Below are positions 1-8,728 of a stretch of 60,554 bases of DNA, piece after piece. Every line of letters starts with the position of its first letter. Positions within the stretch are counted from its first letter, which is position 1. The position numbers and the translations under genes are program-made. Origin of the DNA: Verrucomicrobiaceae bacterium (GTDB lineage Bacteria; Verrucomicrobiota; Verrucomicrobiia; Verrucomicrobiales; Verrucomicrobiaceae). A model generated the notes under the pieces. The model saw only the letters and a program-made list of their open reading frames with translations, was not told where the DNA came from and searched no databases. The stretch covers positions 1 to 60,554 of the forward strand of contig JAIYDW010000207.1 of assembly GCA_027487315.1 (NCBI GenBank), read 5' to 3'.

Positions 1-174
1 CGCATCCGCCTGTTCAGCGAAGCCATCGCCCTAGGCTCCAAAGACTTCGTCGACGAAGTCTTCCAAACCCAACGCCACAAATTCGGCCCCAAACGCCAAC
101 AAGGCGCCCGCCCCGTCACTCAATACCACTCCCCCCTCTTCTCCATCAAACGCGTTCACCGTTGGGATACATGA
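1..174 (+). CDS. REP-associated tyrosine transposase (RAYT), C-terminal end only
   Basis: An open frame enters from the left edge and stops with TGA at 172-174. Its 57 residues read as the conserved tail of Y1-type (IS200-like) REP-associated transposases: a GSKDFVDEVF block, then KFGPKRQQGARP, which closely resembles the tail of many verrucomicrobial RAYT proteins. The catalytic HUH and Tyr motifs would lie upstream of the window. RAYTs are usually single-copy domesticated transposases linked to REP palindromes; no clear REP lies in the 100 bases that follow. The family call rests on a short tail and is recognition, not a search result. Confidence 0.6.
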   Translation, partial: RIRLFSEAIALGSKDFVDEVFQTQRHKFGPKRQQGARPVTQYHSPLFSIKRVHRWDT

Positions 175-281
175 CACCGACTCAAACCAACCGCATGGAT
201 GCCGTTCACACAACATGCGCTCATCACCGACAAAAGCGCATCTGACGATCACTCACCCCTTCGTTGTGCGTTCTTGTCGGG

Positions 282-2024
282 ATGACATTTCCCCACTGGA
301 CCCTCTACGCCCCGATACTTCTCGCATCCACCTTGCAGGCTGAGACCTGGCCGCTGGATAAAGTGGACGGCACCATGATCGTGCACGGCGAGGCCAACAC
401 AGCTGCGGGCGCACTGGCACAAAGCTTGGTCCTAGATGGCAGCTCAGTGATCGAACTGAAGGACACAGCAGCCCTCAATGCTGAGCCCGGTTTCACCTTA
501 TCCATCTGGTTCAATCCGTATGTGGTCTCAGGCTCTCAACAGGTCATCGCAGGGAAGACTCGTTACTCGCTGAACGAAAGGCAGTGGACCCTCGCCTTAG
601 AGCCGGATGGCAAACTCAAAGCATTCTTTCAGCAAGACGGCTGGAAAACCATCAGCAGCAGTGAACCCCTCAAGGGCGGACATTGGCATCTCGCAACCCT
701 CACCGTCAGCTCCAAAATCGCGACACTCTATCTGAACGGCAAACGTGCGGGTGAGACCATCCTCAAGAAGCCGCTGCCCGTCACGCCGTCACCCATCACA
801 CTCGGAGGCATAGCGGATGCGGGCCACTTGAAACAAACGTTCTCCGGTGCCCTCGATGAGTTCCACTACGAACCGCGCACGCTCACCGCAGCGGAGATCG
901 CACAGAGCTTCCGACCCGTCACAGCCACACATGATCTGCCCAAGCCCCTTTTATCAGACACACCGTTATGGGACGAGCGCGTGCCTCTGCTCAATGCCGC
1001 TGAACTACCCGTGCTTGAGGACGTGGCGTTTCATGTCATCAAGAACCCTCGACCCGACACCGATGAGTGCAAGTGGACCCTCGGAGTCGGCCTCGCATGG
1101 CACAAGGGTCTACTCTTCGCCTCTTACGGCTTCAACAAAGGCGAAGAAAACACCCCCACCGAAGAAGCGCACGTCCGCATCAGCAACAATGGCGGCCAAA
1201 CCTGGGGCAAGCCTGTCGTCATGGATTCGGGTGAAGGCAATCTCGGCGTCAGTCACGGCGTCTTCCTATCCCACAAGAACAAGTTGTGGGCGTTCTTGGG
1301 CGCGTTTTACGATCGATTCCAACGCACCCACACCCGCGCCTACTTGCTCGATGAAGCGACAGGTCAATGGCAGGCAAAAGGTGTGGCGCTCGAAGGTGGC
1401 TTCTGGCCCATGCAAGAGCCTCAAAAAATGGACGATGGCAATTGGATCATGGCCGGAGCCAACATCGGCGATCGCAACCCCGCAGCCGTGGCGATCAGCC
1501 AGGGCGATGATTTCACCCAATGGAAAAAAATCATCATCCCCGTCTCGAAGAAGCTGAACATGTGGGGGGAGTCCACCGTCATCATCAACGGCAATCGCAT
1601 CACCAACATCTCCCGCTATGGCGCCCAACCCATCGCACTCATCGCCACCAGCGAAGACTTCGGGCGCACGTGGAGCACCATGCTACCCTCAAACCTCCCC
1701 ATGGCGACCAGCAAGCCCTACGCAGGCACCTTGAGCACCGGCCAGCGCTATCTCGTCTGCACCACCACCGCCGACAGCCGCGGCAAGCGCTCGCCATTGA
1801 CCATCGCCGTCAGCAAACCGGGTGAATCCGTGTTCAGCAAGGTCTTCGTGATTCGCCACTCCGTCTACCCCAATGGCCCCGGTGTCTCCGATCCCCGGGC
1901 CGACTTCAGTTACCCCTATGCCATCGAACACGACGGAAAGCTCTACGTCGGTTATACCCACAAAAGCCATGCTGCAAACGAACTAGCCGTCATTCCAATC
2001 GAAAAACTCCGCCTCAACCCATGA
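282..2024 (+). CDS. Secreted LamG-domain sialidase (GH33-like)
   Basis: Probable exported exo-sialidase or related glycosidase acting on host or algal glycans. I place the start at ATG 282, which gives a short signal peptide ending near LQAETW; a TTG at 264 is in frame but adds only six residues. Residues about 30-200 look like a LamG/concanavalin-type jelly roll (a FTLSIWFNPY strand and a LYLNGKRAGE strand). Residues about 240-575 form a BNR six-bladed propeller with Asp-box-like repeats SNNGGQTW near residue 300 and SEDFGRTW near 456. The jelly roll probably binds carbohydrate. It is followed on the same strand by a secreted esterase, which suggests joint removal of acyl and terminal sugar groups. 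Substrate specificity cannot be read from sequence. Confidence 0.8.
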   Translation: MTFPHWTLYAPILLASTLQAETWPLDKVDGTMIVHGEANTAAGALAQSLVLDGSSVIELKDTAALNAEPGFTLSIWFNPYVVSGSQQVIAGKTRYSLNERQWTLALEPDGKLKAFFQQDGWKTISSSEPLKGGHWHLATLTVSSKIATLYLNGKRAGETILKKPLPVTPSPITLGGIADAGHLKQTFSGALDEFHYEPRTLTAAEIAQSFRPVTATHDLPKPLLSDTPLWDERVPLLNAAELPVLEDVAFHVIKNPRPDTDECKWTLGVGLAWHKGLLFASYGFNKGEENTPTEEAHVRISNNGGQTWGKPVVMDSGEGNLGVSHGVFLSHKNKLWAFLGAFYDRFQRTHTRAYLLDEATGQWQAKGVALEGGFWPMQEPQKMDDGNWIMAGANIGDRNPAAVAISQGDDFTQWKKIIIPVSKKLNMWGESTVIINGNRITNISRYGAQPIALIATSEDFGRTWSTMLPSNLPMATSKPYAGTLSTGQRYLVCTTTADSRGKRSPLTIAVSKPGESVFSKVFVIRHSVYPNGPGVSDPRADFSYPYAIEHDGKLYVGYTHKSHAANELAVIPIEKLRLNP

Positions 2025-2105
2025 GTCTCATCCATGCCCGCCTTACCTTCCTGCTACCCGCGGAAGCAGGCTGAGAGAGTTCACCTCCAAAAACGTTCAC
2101 CCGTC

Positions 2106-3038
2106 ATGTCACAACGCCTTCTCACCCTTCTCATCTTCGCATCCATCCTGCCAGTGCTCGCTGCGAAACCGAAAATCAAAGCCACCCAAACAAACTCGGA
2201 CGACATGTGGGTCACTTCACCCGTGCCCGAACTGCCGACCCATGTAACGCATCACACTTTTCGCAGCGCATCCATGAATCGCGACATTGGCTACTGCATC
2301 TACCTGCCACCAACCTACGACCAAGACACCAATCAACGGTTTCCGGTGATCTATCATCTGCATGGCGCAGGTGGAAATGAGACTCGCAGTGTGTATTCAG
2401 CGACCGTGCTGCATGAAGGCATCATGGCCGGGAAGTTGCCCAAAATCATCATGGTCTTCCCCAATGGAGGGCGCTCGACAATGTATCAGGATTCCGGCGA
2501 TGGCCGCTTCATGGCCGAGACAATGATGGTCCATGAACTCATTCCTCACATCGACGCGACCTATCGCACCCTCGCCGACCGCAAGGCGCGCTGCATCGAA
2601 GGCTTCAGCATGGGCGGGCGTGGCTCCACCAATCTGGTGATGAAACATCCGCAAATGTTCGGCTCGCTCTTCAATCAAAGCGGCAACGTCTATCACGTCT
2701 CTGATCCTTCAAAGCTGCCCAACGCCTACCTCGGCGACGACCCCGAGCGCCTGCGTGCCAACGATGCCTTCCTGAACCTCAAAAAGAACCTCGATTTCAT
2801 CAAAGCCAACCTCCGCATCCAGGTTGCCTGCGGCACCGCCGATCCAGAGCATCTCGTTTCGGTGCGGGAATTCCACCAAGCTCTCACTGAGGCAGGCATG
2901 CCTCACAGCTACTTCGAAGTCGAAGGCCTGGATCACAATCAGAAGAAGATGATCGACGGACGCAAAGCGACCTGGTTCGATTTTCAAATCGAATCCCTCA
3001 AGCTCAACCAAGTGCCACTCCACTACCTTCAACCATGA
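2106..3038 (+). CDS. Secreted esterase, esterase D/enterochelin-esterase fold
   Basis: Alpha/beta hydrolase of the putative esterase family (PF00756 type, often annotated as enterochelin esterase or feruloyl/acetyl-xylan esterase). Start chosen at ATG 2106 because it opens a clean signal peptide (SQRLLTLLIFASILPVLA); the frame extends further upstream without a signal. The oxyanion region HLHGAGGNE, the nucleophile elbow GFSMGGRG (Ser near residue 168), an acidic residue in GTADPEH and a histidine in GLDHNQ (near 276) supply a complete catalytic triad. It follows the sialidase by about 80 bases and probably acts with it on decorated glycans in the periplasm or outside the cell. The acyl substrate is unknown. 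Confidence 0.8.
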   Translation: MSQRLLTLLIFASILPVLAAKPKIKATQTNSDDMWVTSPVPELPTHVTHHTFRSASMNRDIGYCIYLPPTYDQDTNQRFPVIYHLHGAGGNETRSVYSATVLHEGIMAGKLPKIIMVFPNGGRSTMYQDSGDGRFMAETMMVHELIPHIDATYRTLADRKARCIEGFSMGGRGSTNLVMKHPQMFGSLFNQSGNVYHVSDPSKLPNAYLGDDPERLRANDAFLNLKKNLDFIKANLRIQVACGTADPEHLVSVREFHQALTEAGMPHSYFEVEGLDHNQKKMIDGRKATWFDFQIESLKLNQVPLHYLQP

Positions 3039-3130
3039 CCCTTCGTCTCTCGAAGGGGAAGGCCAAGTGAGTGCAACCGGTTGACAAACACGCCACCGGC
3101 CAGACGGGTGCCCCTTGGCCTTCTTCAATC
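3039..3130. repeat. Degenerate REP-like palindromic block between two genes
   Basis: The gap after the esterase holds a perfect 7-bp hairpin (CCCTTCG, five-base loop, CGAAGGG, 3039-3057). It is followed by a pair of 10-bp inverted arms, GAAGGCCAAG and CTTGGCCTTC, about 50 bases apart, with the palindrome CAACCGGTTG inside. On the minus strand it reads much like the widespread intergenic repeat of the CTCACCC-GGCCC-TCTCCC type. It has no U-run, so it is not a standard intrinsic terminator. It could be a decayed REP copy or a transcript-end hairpin. Confidence 0.35.
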
Positions 3131-3142
3131 GGCTAATCCACC

Positions 3143-4468
3143 ATGCCAACTGTCGACATCCCCTTTGAGCAAGGCGTTCTCTCCGTTCCACTGCCGGAAG
3201 GTTGGCAAGTCGTCGATACCATACGCCCCTTGCCGCACGCCAAACTCGAGGACGAAAGCGCCGGCCTCATCGCAGCGCTGGAGAAGCCCATTGGAACCTC
3301 GCCCTTGCGAGACAAAGTTCTGGCCCAAAAACGCATCGTCATCTGCATCGACGACATCAGCCGCCCCACCCCCACTGCCAGGTACTTCGGCACCCTGCTC
3401 AACTATCTGGTCGCCCATGGCGCCAACCCCGGGAACATGCTGATCCTCTTCGCCCTGGGCGTGCACCGCGACATGACCGCGGAGGAAGCTCGCCAAAAAA
3501 TCGGTGACATTGATCTGCTCGGCATCCCCTGGCGCAATCACTCCAGCACCGATGTACGCGAACTCGCCACTCTCGGCACCACCACTCGGGGCACTCACAT
3601 CGCTCTCAATCGCCACCTGGTTGACGCTGACCTCATCATCACCCTTGGCGCTGTCGATCCCCACCTTTTGCTTGGCTTCAGCGGCGGCTGCAAGATGATC
3701 CTCCCAGGCCTGGCCTCCGCTCGCACCATTGCCGAAAACCACATGCAGGGCGTCAGTCATGCCCAATACAACTACATCGGCATCGCCGACAGTCCGATGC
3801 GCCTCGACCTTGAGGAAGGCGCCGGCATGCTGGGCAAAGAAATCTTCATCATCAACGCGGTGATGAATGAATCACTGGAGGTCTGCGCTTTTTTCGCCGG
3901 TCACCCCGTTGCTGCGCATCGCGAAGCAGTCCGCGTCGTTCAATCGATTAACGCACGCCCGGTCCAGGCACCCGTGGACGTTGTCATCGTCGCCTCAAAC
4001 CCCATGAACGCAGATCTGCGGCAGGGCTTGAAATGCATCGGCAATGTGGAAGCCAGCGTGCGCCCTGATGGATTGATCATCGGTTTTCTGGAGTGTCGGA
4101 ACGGCATCGGTGACATTACCATCCCAACCTCCAAGTCCCTGCCGAACAGGGTGCTTCGATTCCTCCTGAAATGCATTGGCAGCAAGAGAGTGCTGGGGCT
4201 GATCGACCGGGTCAAAAAAGGCGCCGGCATCGAAGAGCGTTTTTTGGCTCACTTTTCAATGCAGCTCGCCCGCAACTGCCAAATTTTTGTCCACTCACGC
4301 CAACTTCCGGCCGACATCGGCAAAAGGGTTGGCTTGTTCGTTCAGTTTGCCACGGTTGAAGCCATGATGGCCGCTGCCCGCAAACGAGCCCCAAAAAAGG
4401 CCAGCGTCCTCGTGTATCCCTACGCAGGCGCGACGTATCCCACTCTCTCAAAAGATCGCCAACCATGA
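3143..4468 (+). CDS. LarA-family nickel-pincer racemase/epimerase
   Basis: Homolog of the lactate racemase LarA (DUF2088 plus C-terminal domain), about 441 residues, the usual length. The key residues of Lactiplantibacillus plantarum LarA are present at the same numbers: Lys184 (covalent anchor of the pyridinium-thioamide cofactor, in GFSGGCKMILPG), His200 (nickel ligand), and the acid/base pair His108 and His174. The DDISRPTP motif near residues 70-77 matches the substrate-contacting Asp/Arg region. The enzyme therefore looks active and would need LarB, LarC and LarE to make its cofactor; none is in this window. LarA homologs act on various 2-hydroxyacids, so lactate is not assured. Its stop overlaps the start of the GH105 gene by four bases (ATGA), implying translational coupling and a role near sugar-acid degradation. 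Confidence 0.85.
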   Translation: MPTVDIPFEQGVLSVPLPEGWQVVDTIRPLPHAKLEDESAGLIAALEKPIGTSPLRDKVLAQKRIVICIDDISRPTPTARYFGTLLNYLVAHGANPGNMLILFALGVHRDMTAEEARQKIGDIDLLGIPWRNHSSTDVRELATLGTTTRGTHIALNRHLVDADLIITLGAVDPHLLLGFSGGCKMILPGLASARTIAENHMQGVSHAQYNYIGIADSPMRLDLEEGAGMLGKEIFIINAVMNESLEVCAFFAGHPVAAHREAVRVVQSINARPVQAPVDVVIVASNPMNADLRQGLKCIGNVEASVRPDGLIIGFLECRNGIGDITIPTSKSLPNRVLRFLLKCIGSKRVLGLIDRVKKGAGIEERFLAHFSMQLARNCQIFVHSRQLPADIGKRVGLFVQFATVEAMMAAARKRAPKKASVLVYPYAGATYPTLSKDRQP

Positions 4469-5688
4469 TTCATCGCACTTGCACCCTTGCATCGCTTCTC
4501 TGCCTCACCGCAGTTCAGGGGTCCTCTTCGGCCGCAGAGAACGAGTCTGCGGCGCAACTGCGCGTCGTCGCTGAACATGTGTTAACGCAAACGACCCGCC
4601 GGATGATTGATCGGAGCAGCGGACAGACCTTTGAAGAGACGACCGGCCTCGCACCGAAGCCGGAGATCAGTATCGAGAGCAAATTCAACGCGTGGTTTTA
4701 CCAGACGTGGCTGCTCACGGATGGAATGCGACGTGCTGCCGCCGCTCTCAATGAACCGCGATACCACGAATACGGCGAACAGAATCTGGAATTCATCTTC
4801 CGGCACATGGACTACTTTCAGCGTCAGCATGATGCACGCATCAAGGCTGCTCCCGTCGGAGACGGAAAGCTTTCGCCAATCGGCTTCTACTTCGACATCA
4901 CCGCACTCTGGCACACCGGTCTCGCTCCGCTCGTGCTGGAGCGCTCCCAAGCAACAAGTGAGCCGAAGTACGATCCCTTTCTGAGACGAATGAGACACTT
5001 CATCACCGAGTGCCCCCGTTTCGACGACGGCCTGCTCTACCGCAAAGGCAAAGGCGCAATGACGGATGATCCGTTCATGACCGTCCCCTTCCTCGTTCGG
5101 GAGGCGCGCTTTGATGAGGCGGTCGCGCAGGTGCTCGGCACGCACAGACGTCTGCTCGATCCAGACAAACATCTTCTTCGGCATTTGTGGGATTCAAAAA
5201 CGCAAAAGCCCGCTGGTGAGTTTTGGGGACGAGGCAATGGCTGGACCGTTCTCGCGCACGTCGAACTTCTCGCCACCATGCCGAAAGATCATCCTCGCAG
5301 AGACGAGGTTCTGGCGGCTTATCAAAAGCACCTGACCGCAATCCGCGACTGCGCCGACCCAAAAGGCGGCTGGCATCAGGTGCTGGATCATCCAGAATCC
5401 TGGCTGGAGACCTCCGCCACCGGCATGTTGACCTATGGCATCGCTCGTGGCGTCAATGAAGGCTGGCTGGACGCTTCATTCACCGAAACCGCCCGCAAAG
5501 GCTGGGCCGCGTTGCAAACCAAGGTCCTGCCCGATGGCGATCTGCTCGACGTTTGTGGTTCGACCGATACTGGCGACTTGGACTATTACCTCAAGCGCCC
5601 TCGACTTCAGGGAGATCTCCACGGTTTTGGCAGCTACCTGCTGGCCGGTGCCGAAATCGTCCGTCTGCAATCCAGCCACTCCAAGTGA
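4465..5688 (+). CDS. GH105 unsaturated glucuronyl/galacturonyl hydrolase
   Basis: Secreted hydrolase resembling YteR/RhiN (GH88/105). These enzymes hydrate the 4,5-unsaturated uronic acid left by polysaccharide lyases, for instance on rhamnogalacturonan or ulvan oligomers. There is a signal peptide at the N-terminus. An alpha/alpha toroid fold is indicated by the repeated motifs MTDDPFMTVPF (catalytic Asp region, near residue 200), EFWGRGNGW (near 253), GGWHQVLDHPESWLETS and GDLHGFGSYLLAGAE near the end. About 407 residues is normal for a secreted member. It overlaps the LarA-like gene by four bases. No polysaccharide lyase is next to it, although the beta-helix protein at 28.3 kb is a distant candidate partner. 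Confidence 0.8.
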   Translation: MIHRTCTLASLLCLTAVQGSSSAAENESAAQLRVVAEHVLTQTTRRMIDRSSGQTFEETTGLAPKPEISIESKFNAWFYQTWLLTDGMRRAAAALNEPRYHEYGEQNLEFIFRHMDYFQRQHDARIKAAPVGDGKLSPIGFYFDITALWHTGLAPLVLERSQATSEPKYDPFLRRMRHFITECPRFDDGLLYRKGKGAMTDDPFMTVPFLVREARFDEAVAQVLGTHRRLLDPDKHLLRHLWDSKTQKPAGEFWGRGNGWTVLAHVELLATMPKDHPRRDEVLAAYQKHLTAIRDCADPKGGWHQVLDHPESWLETSATGMLTYGIARGVNEGWLDASFTETARKGWAALQTKVLPDGDLLDVCGSTDTGDLDYYLKRPRLQGDLHGFGSYLLAGAEIVRLQSSHSK

Positions 5689-5767
5689 TCCCCTTGAACC
5701 GTTTTGACAGGGCTTCAATGATCGCATGAGCGGTTGAATTGCAGTCGTTTTAGCGCACAGATTTCGC

Positions 5768-7630
5768 ATGTCGCGCGCCCGATCTTCCAAACCATCACCT
5801 CCTCTCGTCTACCTGGGTATCGAAGGAGGTGGCACCCGGACCACCGTGCGCTTGGAGGCTGAAAACGGTTCGGTTTTGGCCGAGTTCGCAACGGGTCCCG
5901 CCGTGCTTTCTTTGATCTCGGACCGGGAGTTGCAATGGCACCTCCGCGATATCGCCGAACGCCTCCCCTGCACACCCTCTGCCATCGGCATTGGACTCGC
6001 CGGTGTGCGGACCGAAACCGATGCCGAACGCCTGCGCCGTGCCGCTTCGCGGATCTGGCCAGAGATACCATGCGTCGCGACCAACGATCTAGAGACCGCC
6101 CTCGCCGCCGTGCCCATGTCGAGAGTGCCGAGCTCTCGAGTCTTGGTGCTGAGCGGCACCGGATCCTGTTGCTTTGGCCGCTCCTCCGATGGACGCACCG
6201 CTAAAGTCGGTGGCCGGGGTCACGTCATCGGCGATCGCTCCAGCGCCTGCGACATCGGCCTGCGGGCTCTCCGCGCTGTCATCGCAGATCTGGATCATTC
6301 TGGAAAAATGGGACCGCTCGGTGCCGCCATGCTGAATGCGCTGATGTTCAATGAGCCAGAGCAACTCATCCCCTGGTCCGTGCAGGCTAGCAAAACGGAA
6401 ATCGGGAATTTGGCAGTGACCGTTTTCGTTGAAGCTGCCAAGGGGGATGCACTCGCCAAAAAACTGCTAAGCGATTCCGCAGCCATGCTTGCCGAAGATG
6501 CCAGTGCCTGCGCGCTCCAACTCAAGCGCGATGCCGAGCCCATTGAGTTTGTTTTCAACGGTGGCGTGCTGCTCAAGAACCCGCCCTTCCTGAAAGAAGT
6601 CTGCCGCCGACTCCGAGTCGCCGTTCCCGGAGCCAAGATGATCCCGTTGACCGTGCCTTCAGTCTTGGGCGCCGTGGCGCTCGCACGCGCTCAAGGCGTC
6701 GTCGGCCCGGCTCAGGCGCATAGCCCAGCACGGGCATCCTTTCGCACCTTAACGTTGCCAGCTCCGTTAGCAGACTTAGGCGTGCTGGCCTTGTCACCCA
6801 CCGAGCGGCGCAACACACGCAGCCTGAAGCTCGACAAAATGCCGGTGGAAAAGGCCGTCGAGTTGATGCTGAGCGAAGACACTCTGATTCCTGCTGCCGT
6901 TGAAAAGGAGAAACGTGCCATCGCCGCTCTAGCAAAGCGGGTCGCACACGCTTTTGCTGCGGGCGGGCGGTTGTTTTACGTCGGAGCGGGCACCAGTGGC
7001 CGTCTGGGGGTCCTGGATGCCAGCGAGATTCCTCCCACTTTCCGAGCGCCACGCGAGCAGGTGCAAGGCATCATCGCCGGTGGTCGCCAAGCGCTATGGA
7101 GCGCGGTGGAAGGCGCCGAAGACGACGTCCAGGCCGGAGCAGCGGCGATCACCCATCGCCGTGTCGGAAAAAAGGATGTGGTCATTGGCATCGCCGCTAG
7201 CGGACGCACCCCCTTTGTCTGGGGAGCTTTGCACGAAGCTCGGCGGCGAGGAGCACACACGGTGATGCTCTGTTTCAATCCCGCCATGCGTCAGGCAGTT
7301 ACTAAATTGAAAGGCCCGGACCAATCCTGGGCACCCGACCTCCTCCTGGCATTGGACCTCGGCCCGGAGGTCTTGACTGGCTCCACGCGTCTCAAATCCG
7401 GAACGGCAACCAAACTCGTACTGAATTTGATCTCCACTCTCGCCATGGTGCAATCCGGCAAGGTGATTAGCAACCTCATGGTCGATTTGAACCCTTCCAA
7501 CGTCAAGCTGCGCGACCGTGCCGAACGCATGGTTGCGGAACTCACACAGCGCTCCCTCGAAGATGCTCACGACGCCCTAACCGCCTCCGGATGGGTCGTC
7601 AAAAAGGCCTGCGCCAAGCTAGGTCTTTAG
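5768..7630 (+). CDS. Fused MurK-like sugar kinase and MurQ etherase
   Basis: Two enzymes in one 620-residue chain. Residues about 10-320 are a BadF/BadG-type ASKHA kinase (GIEGGGTRTT phosphate-1 loop, LSGTGSCCFGRS and GGRGHVIGD loops), the family that includes N-acetylglucosamine and N-acetylmuramic acid kinases such as MurK. Residues about 345-610 are MurQ, which cleaves the lactyl ether of MurNAc-6-phosphate to give GlcNAc-6-phosphate and lactate. It shows TERRNTRSLKLD, the SIS loop VGAGTSGRLGVLDASE (catalytic Glu near 419), AVEGAEDD (Glu near 448) and LTGSTRLKSGTATK. The chain could phosphorylate MurNAc and pass it straight to the etherase, a complete cytoplasmic peptidoglycan-recycling step. 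There is no signal peptide, consistent with the cytoplasm. The kinase could instead prefer GlcNAc. Confidence 0.88.
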   Translation: MSRARSSKPSPPLVYLGIEGGGTRTTVRLEAENGSVLAEFATGPAVLSLISDRELQWHLRDIAERLPCTPSAIGIGLAGVRTETDAERLRRAASRIWPEIPCVATNDLETALAAVPMSRVPSSRVLVLSGTGSCCFGRSSDGRTAKVGGRGHVIGDRSSACDIGLRALRAVIADLDHSGKMGPLGAAMLNALMFNEPEQLIPWSVQASKTEIGNLAVTVFVEAAKGDALAKKLLSDSAAMLAEDASACALQLKRDAEPIEFVFNGGVLLKNPPFLKEVCRRLRVAVPGAKMIPLTVPSVLGAVALARAQGVVGPAQAHSPARASFRTLTLPAPLADLGVLALSPTERRNTRSLKLDKMPVEKAVELMLSEDTLIPAAVEKEKRAIAALAKRVAHAFAAGGRLFYVGAGTSGRLGVLDASEIPPTFRAPREQVQGIIAGGRQALWSAVEGAEDDVQAGAAAITHRRVGKKDVVIGIAASGRTPFVWGALHEARRRGAHTVMLCFNPAMRQAVTKLKGPDQSWAPDLLLALDLGPEVLTGSTRLKSGTATKLVLNLISTLAMVQSGKVISNLMVDLNPSNVKLRDRAERMVAELTQRSLEDAHDALTASGWVVKKACAKLGL

Positions 7631-7636
7631 GGTCCC

Positions 7637-8554
7637 TTATCCCAGCTTCGCGCCAAGTCGCGTCAACATCGCTTCCAGCATTCGGCCATACTTGACGTAG
7701 CTGTCATACTGCTCCTTGGCCTTCTGCTCGGGGGACAATCCATCGGCCGCGCCGGCACCATGAAACACCACTGCCACATGCGGTTCGATGCTGATGTAAC
7801 CCTCATAACCGGTTTCCACGAGGTCCTTCATGATGCGTTCCGTCTGGCCTTCGCCCTCGCCTGGATAGGTGTAGATGGCATCGTTTTTCGCCGTGTCCCA
7901 GACGCCATCCTTGACGTGAACATGCGCCATGAAAGGTTTGACGGCTTGATACATCGCCCACGCATCCTGCTTGTGCCCTGGGCGGTCACGGTCGTCAATA
8001 AAGACAGGGTTGCCGGTGTCGAACACCCACTTCATGCCTGGAACCGCCTCCGCCATGCGCTGGACGTAGCTCGGGCTCATTCCACCCCAGTTCATGCAGT
8101 TCTCATGGATCACGGTTAGACCCGCGTCAGCAAAACGCTTGTTTATTTCAATCATGCGTTTGATGCGCTCCGGTGCGAATTGCTCTTCCAAATCCTTGCC
8201 GTCATCGTCCTTGCACACGGCGTAGCTCATCACCCGGATCAACTTGGCGCCGAGACGCTGCATCCGCGGGATCGCCCGGCTGATTTCAGCTTCGGTGATG
8301 CTGAAATCATCGGTGATCTTCTTCGCCCAGTTGCCAATGAGCGATCCAAAGCCACTCACCTTCATGCCCTTTTCCTCAAGGTGGGCCACGACCTTGTCGA
8401 ACACACCGTCAGGGATCTCATGCAAATTGCCCTTCACTCCGTCAAATTCCACGCCTCGCGCTTCGATGCTATCCCAGCCAAGGTCCTTGTGGGCTTGAAT
8501 CTGCACGTCGAGGGGTGCGCCTGCTTCGTCTGCAATACCGGTAAGTTTGATCAT
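7637..8554 (-). CDS. Sugar phosphate isomerase/epimerase-like TIM barrel
   Basis: AP-endonuclease-2-type TIM barrel (xylose isomerase-like family), 305 residues. It begins MIKLTGIADEAG, with strand/loop blocks GWDSIEARGVE, VIHENCMNWGG, WVFDTGNP, MAHVHVKDG and GYISIEPH. The Glu, Asp, His and Glu residues at the ends of these strands are the usual divalent-metal ligands. There is no signal peptide, so it is cytoplasmic. Members isomerise or epimerise ketoses or inosose-like sugars; the substrate cannot be fixed from sequence. It converges on the MurK-MurQ gene with a six-base gap, so the two are neighbours but not one operon. Confidence 0.75.
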   Translation of the reverse strand: MIKLTGIADEAGAPLDVQIQAHKDLGWDSIEARGVEFDGVKGNLHEIPDGVFDKVVAHLEEKGMKVSGFGSLIGNWAKKITDDFSITEAEISRAIPRMQRLGAKLIRVMSYAVCKDDDGKDLEEQFAPERIKRMIEINKRFADAGLTVIHENCMNWGGMSPSYVQRMAEAVPGMKWVFDTGNPVFIDDRDRPGHKQDAWAMYQAVKPFMAHVHVKDGVWDTAKNDAIYTYPGEGEGQTERIMKDLVETGYEGYISIEPHVAVVFHGAGAADGLSPEQKAKEQYDSYVKYGRMLEAMLTRLGAKLG

Positions 8555-8728
8555 GAGATTTAGAAATGGGAAGTCCTACCTTTAGCGCGGGGGCGGCGGG
8601 GTCAAGTGAGAATGCCTTGCCGGTTGTGCCTGTCTTCCGGTCTCATTCCCCTGATTCAACACGCTGTCACTGAATGAAATGCAACTGCGTGCTTGAAGTG
8701 CAGAAGGCGAATCGATTACACTCCCGTC

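Noticed and set aside
847-1557. 236-codon frame inside the sialidase
   Set aside because: Ser/Arg/Thr-rich shadow in the +1 frame of a well-supported gene.
3125-3766. Minus-strand 213-codon frame over the LarA-like gene
   Set aside because: Antisense shadow caused by GC-rich codon bias; the plus strand has an intact active site.
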